Below, one piece after another: positions 42,001 through 54,000 of a stretch of DNA of 64,000 nt; position 1 is the stretch's first letter, and each line of letters starts with the position of its first letter. The position numbers and the translations under genes are program-made. Where the stretch lies: assembly GCF_024362695.1 (NCBI RefSeq), contig NC_065406.1:9548001-9612000 (forward strand), written 5' to 3'. The stretch is from Pectinophora gossypiella. Lineage: Eukaryota; Arthropoda; Insecta; Lepidoptera; Gelechiidae. Below the pieces are notes generated by a model. It was given only the letters and a program-made list of their open reading frames with translations. It was not told the origin of the DNA and did not search any database.

Positions 42001-45000
42001 TGTGCTTACGCATAAAGCAATAAAGAACTTCACGACAAACGTGGAATGAATCGTTATTAAAAAGTCTTTCAGAGGAAAAGATAACGCAAACTTTTAATCT
42101 CCAAACGATCCGATTTCGCTGTGAAATGAGATTCTTGATATTTATGCAATGCACGCGCTATTTTTGGGTAAAAATTCAATTAAAAAGAGTGAACTGAAAT
42201 GGGGATTTGGGGGCGTGATGTAGCGTATTTATGTATGTATGCAAGCTTAAAAGTTTAATCCTCTTCGGAATACTTTTCGACGGACCGCTATTGTATTAAG
42301 AAATATTTTACCTAATTGGATTGAGAAAACATACAGAGCAAGTAGATTAAATTGAGCAAGAGTTAGTGAAACTGCAGTCCTTTTACGGATTTCACTGAGT
42401 GATTAAAGTCCAAAATTACAATAAAGCTGAAAGTATATTAGGATTCCTCCAAATAGTACGCATTGTCAGCATTTTCAGTTCTGTATGGAATTATAATCAC
42501 TGAGACAGACATTTGTATTTCTTTATATTGTAAATGCGGTGTTTGACAGAATGCGCCAATTTTTTCGAAATAAACTAAAGAAAAGTTGACCTTGAATGTT
42601 CTGTGATATACCATATACTTAAAATAGAAAATCATGACAGCGCATACGATTCGGGTAACAATTTACTATCCGAACGTCCATAGAGTCTAGGAGAATGATT
42701 GATCAAAATAAAATCCTGTTTTACGACATGCTAGGAATAGCAGCTGAACGTTTCCCACGATTTTTCTTTAAGTACTTCTATTCAACAGAGGAGTCTAACT
42801 TTACAGGTGTTCATAATCTAAAACTTACCGATAAATTCGACGTGTTGTCCAAGTAGTCCTTTGTAAGTTGGTTTTACGATTATTGCTTTGGCACCTCTAT
42901 TGTTATCCCTTTGAATTGGTCTGCAAACAAACGAACAAGTGCACTTTTATGACTAGCACCGTGTTGCACTGCTCCTATAGAGTTTAGTATTGTTGTGGGT
43001 AGTCTTATTCTGAATCCGGAAACGTTGTGAACTTTAGATGTCAGTGCAAGAGACTCGTAGTTACACGATTTGGCACGTACATAATTTAAACAGTCTAATT
43101 TACGTCCCACTATTGGGCACAGGCCTCCCCTTAATCAATCGGAGGGAGTATGGAACATATTTCACCGCGCTGCTCCACTGCAGGTTGGTGAAGTCATTTG
43201 AGTTAGTAGCCCAGCCCACACACATACATACAAATTATAATATACATTATATTCCACCAAAAGAAAGGTTTATGAAGGGTGAAGAGTGATGTAGACTAGT
43301 CTTTGTACCCGGAAATATGCGCCGTTCCTGTGGGACACATCTGGAGTGTAACTTTTTAATTAAGGTGCCGCTTCCAGCAAAACATATTTAACATTTTTCG
43401 CCATAAACACGACATTGTTTGACGTAACTCGTAAATGTCATCAACTATTTAGTCGGAAAAAAAGTAGCGCTGAGGGCTCTCATCCGGTACAAATATTAAG
43501 AAAACAGACCTGAGAGTGCCTATAACTAGCTAACCGTAAGTCAGGGCGTCGTCTGAGTCAGCCGATAGCAATCTTCAGGGAAGCGAAGATGAACACTAGA
43601 TTCCCTAAATAGTTTATTTTAATTGTAATTATTAATATTGTATGTATTCTTAGGTTAAGGTATACATATTTTATGAGCCTTAGTTGCCTGAATCAAATAA
43701 ATAAATAAATAAGCGCTGAATGAGGGCAATCGTCGACCACGCCGGCGGAGTCGGTATCGGGGTCCTGAAGTGTCCAGGATCACAGGAGTAAAGCCGTAAG
43801 CTACTTTGTAATAAAGAATTTATGTGGCATATTCGTCTCAACGATTCAGCGACTATGTTAACAGCTCGAGTTTTCAACTGCCAACTCTACTAGTAGAGTA
43901 GGATTGTATTGTATGGTACTACAATTTGAATCGCCATCCTAAGTATGTAGTGTGGCTATTTTACGACCCTTAGAAAAACAGGCTGTAAAAATACTAATCT
44001 TTGTTTATTCGCTGCTTTGTAAAGCATGAAACAATAATATGAAGATTTGTTATTCAAAAACGTAGGAGAAAATTCGAAATGGGTCTTGTTTTCCAGATGT
44101 TTTCGCTATCGATTTTATTTATAAGCTTTTTCAGTTACCCTTGCAGTTGATAAATAAAGTATATAATATTAATACTTACTTATGTATTCAAAATTTATAT
44201 TTAATTAATCGATCCATCAATCAATAATTCTTTATTGCACAAAGACATAAGTATGGGACATGTACGGTCAAGAGTATTAATATGTATACACTTTGGTACC
44301 ATCATCACCAGCTCATTAACGTCCCCACTGCTGGGGCACGGGCCTTCCCTATGAATGGATAGGGAGATCGGGCCTTAAACCACCACGCGGGCCCAGTGCG
44401 GATTGGTGGTTACTTTGGTACCATGTCACATTAACTTTTTTGGCAAATTGAACTGTAAGTCTCACTAAATGTCAAATAATATGTTAGTGCGACAGAGTCT
44501 TAAAGTGGGTACATTGTATTGCTGATGACTGTACCAGAGAATAAAATAAACACAGGAGGCGGCCTTATTGCTAAACAGAAATTTCTGCCAGGCAACCTTA
44601 GGGTGAAAGAACTTAATCGATGTAAGTAATTATCAAAGAAAAGCTTGTCGAATGCTCGAACGTCAATTATATAAAGATTTTTTATTTCGCCATTTTTTTT
44701 AATCTCTTTTGTACCTACATGGTAGCGCATGAGTGAGGGTCCTACTGAAATAAAATATTGATGCGCACCTTTTTTTTGACGTGCTTGGCCAGAAAAATGG
44801 GGAGTTTTTTCAATTTGTTTGATTATTATTTATTTATTTTTGGGGCACAGTTGAAAATCAGCGTTGTGGCACTCCCTCAATGTCGGAGCGTCACAACACA
44901 ACACATTGCTGATCTGACGTCCATTTTTATAAATAAGGTTTAATTATTATGTTTACTCCTACTGTGTACCTATACGTAATTGTACTTATCTAAAATATTA

Positions 45001-48000
45001 GATATAAGTTCATATTATTAGTAGACTCTTTCCTGCAGACAAACTGTTTAAACAGTTTTGCAGGGCATTGATAATTGTATTTTTACCCACGACGGAACGG
45101 AGCAGGTATATGCGTTTAGGGTAAGAGATGTTTGTGTGTGCGTTTGTGCAAAGAAATGTTATTAATTATCTTCTAAACTAATAATCCGATTTTGATGCGG
45201 TTTTCAATAACGGGTTTGTGTTTGATGAGTTCATGTTATTAGACAGGTGTCATGTCTGTAACTCACTAGGGGGCGCCACAATATTAGAGTTTAGAGTCAA
45301 TATTATTCGAAACGCCTCTTCAATTTATAATAGCAACTTATTTGCAATAGTTTTTATTAGTTAATTGTTTCTGACAGGCGTTTTTTTTTTCGATTCCATT
45401 GATTACACGTAATTACGTCGAACACGGTGCTGTTTCATTGCTACCTAAATCCCTTAAAAATCAGTAAAAAGGCATATCCTGCATATTCATGGTCCTTCGA
45501 GCCAGATTTCAGAGAAGATCACAATCAATAAATTGTAGATAATACGAAGTGATTGGCGAAGATTAAATAAAAATCAAGATCGACTATAAGTGGCACGTGG
45601 ATTGTGTGGTCAAGTGAATCAAATTCATCCAATTAATCCTCATTTAATTCATAAACTTGAACCCATCACTCAATAATCAGGTAGTATTAAGTAAACAGCC
45701 TCCGTGGTCTAGTGGTTAGAGCGTTAGGCTCACGATCTGGTGGTCCGGGTTCGATTCCCGATGGGGACATTGTCGAAATCACTTTGTGAGACTATCCTTT
45801 GTTTGGTAAGGACTTTTCAGGCTTGAATCACCTGATTGTCCGAAAAAGTAAGATGATTCCGTGCTTCGGAGGGCACGTTAAGCCGTTGGTCCCGGCTATT
45901 AGCCGTAAAAATACCTCCACCAACCCGCAGTGGAGCAGCGTGGTGGAGTATGCTCCATACCCCCTCCGGTTGATTGAGGGGAGGCCTGTGCCCAGCAGTG
46001 GGACGTATATAGGCAGTTTATGTATGTTATGTATTAAGTAAAGCAAAGTGTTGTTAATTACGGTTAGTATAATTTTAATTACATTTATTACCCACGACGG
46101 AACGGAGCAGGTATATGCGTTTAGGGTGAGAGATGTTTGTGTGAGCGTTTGTGCAAAGTAATGTTACCACGTATCTTTTAAACTAATGATCCGATTTTGA
46201 GGCGGTTTTCAATAACGGGATTGTGTTTGATGAGTTCACGTTCTTAGACAGGTGTCATGGCTGTAACTCACTAGGGGGCGCCACAATATTAGTACAAAAC
46301 AATGTTGCAATATAATCAAAACGAAATGTCTGATTACAATAAATTCTGTTTTCGGCAATGTGTACGTGGTAGCTTATTGCATGTTCCCAAATAATAAAAA
46401 TTACGTCTTTAACTCACTAGAGAGTGCTACAATATTAGTGAAAAATAGTATTGCAATAATATTAAAACGAATTGTCCAATTTCAATGCGGTTTTCAGCAA
46501 TGGGTTCGTAGTTGAATGGTGCATGGTCTAAGATAAGTCTTATGATATTAACTCACTAGGAGGCGCTGCTATATTAGTGTGAAACGTTTATATTGCAATA
46601 TTATTAAAATTAAAACGTATTGTCTGATTTCAATGCGGATTTCAGGAATGAGTTCGTGGGTGATTGGTGCATGTTCTCAGATGAGTGTTATAGAGGTAAC
46701 TTTAAACAGAAAGCAACTGTATAATATATAATAAGGGACTTAATATTTTGTGGTAGGATGAATCACACTTATTGTTTTGCGAGATCTTACCTACACATTA
46801 TATAGATTATAATTCGTATATGCTCTCTAAAAAGTCTGAAATAAAATTAAGCAAAATTAAAAATTTTGGAAAAACCCACGACGGTAAAAAAATATCATCG
46901 AAAAAGAATAAAATAACTCAAAACCCCCGACTTAACCCAATTATTATGTAACGAAATATTATATTAGACTTAAAAATACTTTCTAAAAAAGAGTTGATAT
47001 CTCGAGACATCGGTAATAGATATACTTAAGTACCTAAACAATGAATATGGATGTTTACAGTTTTTTCCTAACGTGTCTGTTTCTCGAAGATATACTTAAA
47101 TGTAGCGATAATAATTTTACCATAATACATAACCGAGGAATATCCGTCGGGGGCTGCCATTAACCCAGCTAAAGTTTTTCTAGTGACGTGAATACAATTA
47201 TTGAAGAATTGTAAATGTTTAACGACGACATAAAATACACTTATGTGTATGATTAAATTTCTGTTGAAATTTCATATAGAAAAGGCAGCCCCCGACGGAT
47301 ATTCCTCGGTTATGTATTATGGTAAAATTATTATCGCTACATTTAAGTATATCTTCGAGAAACAGACACGTTAGGAAAAAACTGTAAACATCCATATTCA
47401 TTGTTTCTAGGTACTTAAGTATATCTATTACCGATGTCTCGAGATATCAACTCTTTTTTAGAAAGTATTTTTAAGTCTAATATAATATTTCGTTACATAA
47501 TAATTGGGTTAAGTCGGGGGTTTTGAGTTATTTTATTCTTTTTCGATGATATTTTTTTACCGTCGTGGGTTTTTCCAAAATTTTTAATTTTGCTTAATTA
47601 GTATTAAGATTTAATAAATAAATAAATAAAATAAATTTGCCATGTACGAAACTTAATATGACCAAGGAGGCTGTCGTTAACACATACATTCTAAACATCC
47701 GGATCCTTTAAAATATTTATTGCAGTTGTCGATACTGTGAAATATACCCTATAGCCGAAATCACCGGGTTAAAATACGTTCCATTTTATTACACTGCAGC
47801 AATAACTGTACACGCCCATTTCTCAGTGGCGTGTTTTGTCTCTATATCCACGCAAACAATATCAATTTTCAATGTAGTTATAGTATAGGTAGGGTCATGA
47901 AAATGTCTGTTCTGCTCAAGAGTTCTATAGCTTACAACAATAAAGACTAGTTATTTCCAGGGATGTCTTAAGTTTTCGGTGGTCCGAAACACGTTGATCT

Positions 48001-51000
48001 TATGGGTTCTGTGAGTAATGCTGTATGCGACAAATGTACAATACAGCCTCCGTGGTCTAGTGGTTAGAGCGTTAGGCTCACGATCTGGAGGTCCGGGTTC
48101 GATTCCCGATGGGGACATTGTCGAAATCACTTTGTGAGACTGTCCTTTGTTTGGTAAGGACTTTTCAGGCTTGAATCACCTGATTGTCCGAAAAAGTAAG
48201 ATGATTCCGTGCTTCGGAGGGCACGTTAAGCCGTTGGTCCCGGCTATTAGCCGTAAAAACACCTCCACCAACCCGCATTGGAGCAGCGTGGTGGAGTATG
48301 CTCCATACCCCCTCCGGTTGATTGAGGGGAGGCCTGTGCCCAGCAGTGGGACGTATATAGGCTGTTGATGATGATGACTAAATAAAGTTAGATGTAATGG
48401 TGACAAAAAACGTTTTTTTTTTCGATTTAACTTATTTAAGAAAAAAATAATAATAACAGCGACATTTTGTCATTGTAAAGTCGTGAAATGTAAATAAATA
48501 AATAAATAAATTGTTTTCTTCGCACTTCTGACGTCACAGGTGGTTGCTTTTTCATACAAATTCCATAGTAATTTCGTGTTTCGACGTTTAGTGAGAGCCC
48601 CCGCAAACCACAGACTTTCTCGATTTGGCCCACAACGATTTGGTATCAGTCGTTGTAGTATGCGGACTTGCATACATCTTCCTACTGATTATAAACCCGA
48701 CCAAACTATCGGCCGATAGAAAGTGTGGTTTGCTGGGGCTCTAAAAAGTAACTGATTTGACTAGTTGGAAACTACCCTACGACCCCGGCACACCACTTTG
48801 GCTTCTTCCTCTCTCATGCATGCTCACCATAAATGTTACAAAAAGTCACGTCAAAAAGACGAAAATAAGTGAAACGTAGATAATAATCTGTATACTGAAC
48901 TGGATTATAATCAAATTATGATTCTGATAACAAATAGGATCTCTAAAACTGATGAGTTTCGAATTTGTGACCGCCAAACGTATTTCTTAATCAACTTCCT
49001 TACTCTAATAAAGAAAGACTTGACCTAAAGTGCAGCTTAGGGATATTCTCCGCACTCACAATGGTGTGATAAAAGGTGTTGTATTATTAGCGGTGTGAGA
49101 AACAAGAAAAAAATCCTGTTTGTCATACTGGTGTGACAACCTGGTGTGACCACGAGTCCGGAGGGGATCTAAGGAACCTTGGACTAAAGTCCACCTGGTC
49201 CACATAGATCCTAAGGGCGGGACTGTTCATTATCCGCGTGCAGCCGTACTACACAATGCCGAGAGCCGGAGTACACTTCTGTGTATTCTCTTAAAGCACA
49301 TTCTCAATACACTAGATAAATTCTTATTACAGCTTCCCGCTGCTGAAACGGGAAATATATCATAATCTACTCATGTAATTGTTTTAGCGTAGATCTATTT
49401 TGCAAAACAACAAAGTAACGACGGGAATAGTGTTTTGAAAAACATTACTACAAGTCCAACGATATTGTATTTTAACCTCGTGGGTTCGGATTTCCAGACA
49501 CACTGGTGCTAATTCCTGTACATATCATCTTATGATGACAAGTATAACTTAAAATAAATTTAAGTTATACCTGTTATTTTCTTATCCGCTGAAATAGAAA
49601 GGGACGGGTAATCGACAAGCATAAAATTTATGGAACCCACGTCAGTTTTAGGCAGAAATTTAAATTGTCAATCATCCATCCCTTTCCTTTTCGGCGGATA
49701 AGAAAATGACGGGTATAACTTAATATTAGGAGGGGCTTACAGGTATCGGGGCCAATAAGTAGTTTTTGAATTTGAAAAGCACTGGGACTTTTCAGTATTT
49801 AATCAAATAAATGATGATTAAGTATGTAATTATTACCGGTTTTTAAATAAAATGTAAGTAAGCAATTGAAACATTTGTTTAATGTAGGTCGCCGATGATA
49901 TTTACTATCTGCCTACCTGTTCTTTGCAATCTGCAAATACTCTGTAATTTTATGGCAATTGAAATTAAATGGTTTGTTTGTCAATGTGATTAGATTGTGT
50001 ATTAAAGTCAATTTCCATTTATGGTTTCGTCAAGAAATCGCTTTGAGCCATGATGCCGCAGTGTGTGATTAATACATTTTTGTTGCAATAAATTTTATTG
50101 TTTTGTTCCCTGATTTTTTAAAACAGCATAATGGCCCCGATTCCTGCAGACACCGCCTAATTTTATTTTAAGTTATATCCGTCATTTTCATATCCGTCGA
50201 AAAGGAAAGGGACGGATGATTCACAGCTCTTAATTTTAGGAAGAATGAGTAAATGAATGTGTCGGGTTATTGACTGATGTAAAATTTTTAGACGGTTGGT
50301 TTAGATTTGTGCTTAAAATTGACGTGTGTTCCATAAATTTTATGCTTGTCGATTACCCGTCCCTTTCCTTTTCGGCGGATAAGAAAGTGACAGATATAAC
50401 TTAAAATAAAATTAGATGGTATTTACAGGCAAAGACCTTGTATAGAATAGACGGATAATATTTTAGAGTGACGATCAAACTATCACAGCTCTCTTTCTTC
50501 CCTATGGCAACAATCTCTGTGGAAAAAAGAAACAAACATAGACAAACACCGCTGTCTAGAACGTCAGTGTTTACCGTTTTGAGATGTTGTGGTAGTCAGC
50601 TGGATACCAAACCTGCCGTTAGTTTTTTGGTGTTTTGGGACATTATTTTAACTTTTTATATAAACAATCTGTGAAATAGTTATTCATTATGAACCATGGC
50701 TTGCGTAGCTATTGGTTGTGAGAGTAGAATGGGTGTTATAATGGAGAACGATCAAACAATGTCTCACCATGGGTAAGTTATCGACCACATAATACATGTT
50801 TGTGTGCAAGAAATACATTACCTGGTCTGGTTTTTGTAAAGTTTATTGAGCCCTAAACACGATGCAGACGCATATTTTCAGCAAAGCCGTCACATTTGTA
50901 CAAATAACTGATTTCACATTTTACGTTAATCAGCTTTGACAGATCATGTACCCAAAGTATTATAAGTAGTGTTGTCCTTTGATATCGATAACATAATATT

Positions 51001-54000
51001 ATGTTTGAATGTAACATCTACATGTTGCGTTATTCTATTCACGTTTAATTTATTTTTCGACCTGTTTCCGATTTGGATGAAGATTACATAAAGATATTGT
51101 ATTTTCCAGATTTCCTAAATATCCTAATTTACGAAACAAGAAATTAAGAAACAATTAGATTCAGACCATGAAACGAGATAATTCTCTCTTCTGAAGGACG
51201 CCTTCTCCTTATTTAAGCATGTGCTAATTACATTTCGATGTATCTTGCTTTCTATCGAGCAGGATACCAAACAAAAATATTACATAGAGATGCAGTACCA
51301 ACAATATTCACTCACATATCTCACATAAGGTGAGTTTAAGTTTAGTTATAAGTTTATAGATAAATTTGCAGCTATTTCGTTTTTGTATTCTACATTAGCA
51401 TGGAAAAAATATTTCAATACAATACAAATATTCTCTATTGCACAAAATAATTAGTATGAATAACTATTTTGGTAATTACCTGTGATTATTCCTTCTATAA
51501 ATAATTAGTATGAATAACTATTTTTGTAATTACCTGTGATTATTCTTTCTATGTGCAGTGTGTAAACATGCAATGCTTGTGTATTTGTGTGCTCCACGTT
51601 AATATGTGCCATTCTTGCAGGTAAAGTTATAACGACCAGAGCCGACACTATACACTTCTAAAGAAAGTGAACAAGAGGAAATATTTTTTTTTATCACCAA
51701 AAGTCGGAATTGTTCAGTGCTTCGTAGTCATTGTATTCTAACTATATTGAATAAAAATCTTATAAAGAAGTATTTGCTTTTATTCTTTAATCGCATTGAG
51801 ATAATCCCCGAAATATACTAGAAGGTCGTCTACTTCTTGTATCGAGAGCCGATTCGATTTCCGGTCAAGTCAATGAAAAACGTGTATTTAATTTTTATAA
51901 AAGGGTAGGTATGTGATTTATAGCAACCAAAGGGTGGCCGCAATGTCGTATTAAAATGATACTATAGTATATGTGGACTAGATGGACCGTCCTCGACCTC
52001 CTCGGCCATAACACCTTGCGAAATGACATAGATTCAAAAATGATAAATTGACCTTTAACAAGTTTGTCCATGATAATTAATTACGTTGAATAAGTGGTTC
52101 TGAATCTGTCACCGCAACGTACGGTTCTTCTTAGGTATCTTTCTATCAGGGTACAAATAGGTATCGTTTTAACTAATTTACTTGTGGTTCTACCCACCCA
52201 GGTATGGATACTAGGTCGTTATTTCTGTATTTAATTAATCATTCAATTTGTAATGTATATTTTTTAGATCTAATGTCGATAAAGACATGGAACGGCACTA
52301 GTGGTTCTGATACAAAAACATATACTATAGGTACGTTTCTATAACAAACCCGCTACACGAGTACAAAAGACTTTACGACGATAGTATATTTATCTCTTTT
52401 TAACTTATGACGGCTCACATGAGTGCGAAAGACAAAACCTATGTTTTTCTTTCGTCTTAAATATGCTCCGTCTATTCTATACAAGGTCTTTGTTTACAGG
52501 AATTAGCACCAATGTAAGTGTATGGAGAACGTACAACGTACGTACAGGAATACTTTCGTAAATACATGACTTATTATCTGAACATACGGTGATACTAGGA
52601 CTTTATTACAATTAACTGAAGTACTTAAATGAAAATGAAAATGAAGGAAATGAAAGCGAATCTATTAATGGCCCTGTCTGCACAGCTGGATGTTATTTTC
52701 ATGTTCATTTAACCGGCGTGCGTGTATGAAGCGATTGATGAATGTGGAGGAAGCAAGAGAAATGTGTCAGGATCGAAGCAAATGGATTTCTATAGTCTCT
52801 GCTTACCCCGATGGGAAATAGACGTGAGTTTATGTATGTATGTATGTTATTTGACATATTATTATACCTTTTTCTTTGTAAATTCATAACGCAATGGGTT
52901 CTGGTACTGCCTACTTAGATGATTCTTTCAAATACTACCTAATAATCTTCTTAGATGATGCCTTGAGCCGAGATAAGCGGTCAATCGGACACCATCAGGC
53001 CTGTTGTCATAAATTTTGTACATACAAGGTGACAGCCCTTTACACTTTAAAGTCTGAGGCAACCCTGGTCATGTGAAAAAAAACTTTCACCCATCGAGAT
53101 GAATAGAAGAAGACATGTTGTGTCGGATAAAGAAAGAAGAATAAATATTTTTCATTAATTCACTCGTTCATGTGACTTACCTGAACCGCGCGTGCGCCGC
53201 GTCGGTCTCAGTGAGGGCCCCCCCGGTCGGGTCACGGGGGGGCCTATTGGATAAAAAAGACTGCTGTTGTTGCTGTTGCTTCTCTTCCACGCTGCTGTAG
53301 GAGGAGTCGCGAACCACGTACGAGCTCTCGCGGACCTCGCGCTTGCTGAACTCTTGCTGCGACACGATTAATGTAACAATTAGTATAAAATTTAGGTAAA
53401 GGTTTCAGGTATTTCGTTTTTGTATCTACCCGTTCTGATAAAGAAACGAGTGAGAATAGTGTATGTATGCTTTTAAATTAGTCCATCACATGACAAGATA
53501 AAAATACGGGATCCCTTGGTCCATTTCTATGCTATGTCCGGAAAGATGAACAGTATATGACTTTGTAAATATATGTTTTCGTCCCTGATTTTACTGTAAG
53601 TACCTACCTAATTTAAACTTAGAGTACGTTTATAAAAAAAATACTTAGGCCTTGTTATATAGAGAGTGCATATCAATAAAACACGCGTGACAATGTTTCT
53701 GCTGTAACGGTTTTATACATCGCCATATGTTTTATTTCACCGCGCCGCGGGCCCGTCGCCACGTAATATGGTCTTAAGGCCAAAAGTTCTTTTAAAATCT
53801 AAAACCTCATAGAAACCTGGATCGCAGGACCAGAATAGTATTATGTCATAGATATATTTACCCGACTAGAGTAGGTTTCAGAATCCTTGTCGTCGGCGAG
53901 CCGATCCAGGTTCCTGTTGAAGGCTTCCCTGGACAGGTCGCTGTATTTGTTCAGCTGTGTGTTCCTCTTGGTCTCGCGGTCCAGCGTGCTCTGTCCGTAG

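Larger units (their letters stand above)
50430..52492 (+). mobile_element. P-element-like DNA transposon, 2,063 bp, defective
   Basis: Perfect 26-bp terminal inverted repeats (50430-50455 and 52467-52492, starting caaagaccttgtatagaata) followed by 6 more matching bases after a 2-base mismatch. Flanked by the 8-bp duplication tttacagg (50422-50429 and 52493-52500), the size expected of the P superfamily. Inside, a two-exon THAP-like reading frame with stops (50696-51245) and a 54-bp tandem duplication (51447-51554). No catalytic domain recognised, so probably an internally deleted, non-autonomous copy. Confidence 0.82.
50132..52520. mobile_element. Long-TIR MITE, family A, split by P-like element
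   Basis: Left part 50132-50429 (ggccccgattcctgcagaca ... agatggtatttacagg); right tip 52493-52514 (tttacaggaattagcacca). Taking out 50430-52492 and one 8-bp duplicate restores the family's terminal sequence as seen, complemented, at 4164-4190. Confidence 0.88.
42921..53180 (-). other. 10,260-bp intron w9-w10
   Basis: Contains SINE-A, SINE-C, family A and D2 MITEs, decayed tandem repeats, a long hairpin and a P-like element, listed separately. Nothing recognised in 43200-43465, 43800-44260, 47610-48040, 48790-49500, 49760-50130 and 52860-53180. Confidence 0.8.

Noticed and set aside
42880..43110. 76-codon minus-strand open frame overlapping exon w10
   Set aside because: Different register from the phase-consistent exon 42829-42920 and no filamin pattern; it also runs into a SINE-A tail.
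45696..45770. tRNA genes at SINE heads (also 19014, 27570-27632, 37364, 48043, 55868)
   Set aside because: Box A and box B are good, but each continues into SINE body and has family members; no isolated tRNA with matched acceptor stem was seen.
45799..46041. Open frames MFGKDFSGLNHLIVRK... repeated at 31918, 45799 and 48147
   Set aside because: They are the translated body of SINE-A, repeated because the SINE is repeated.
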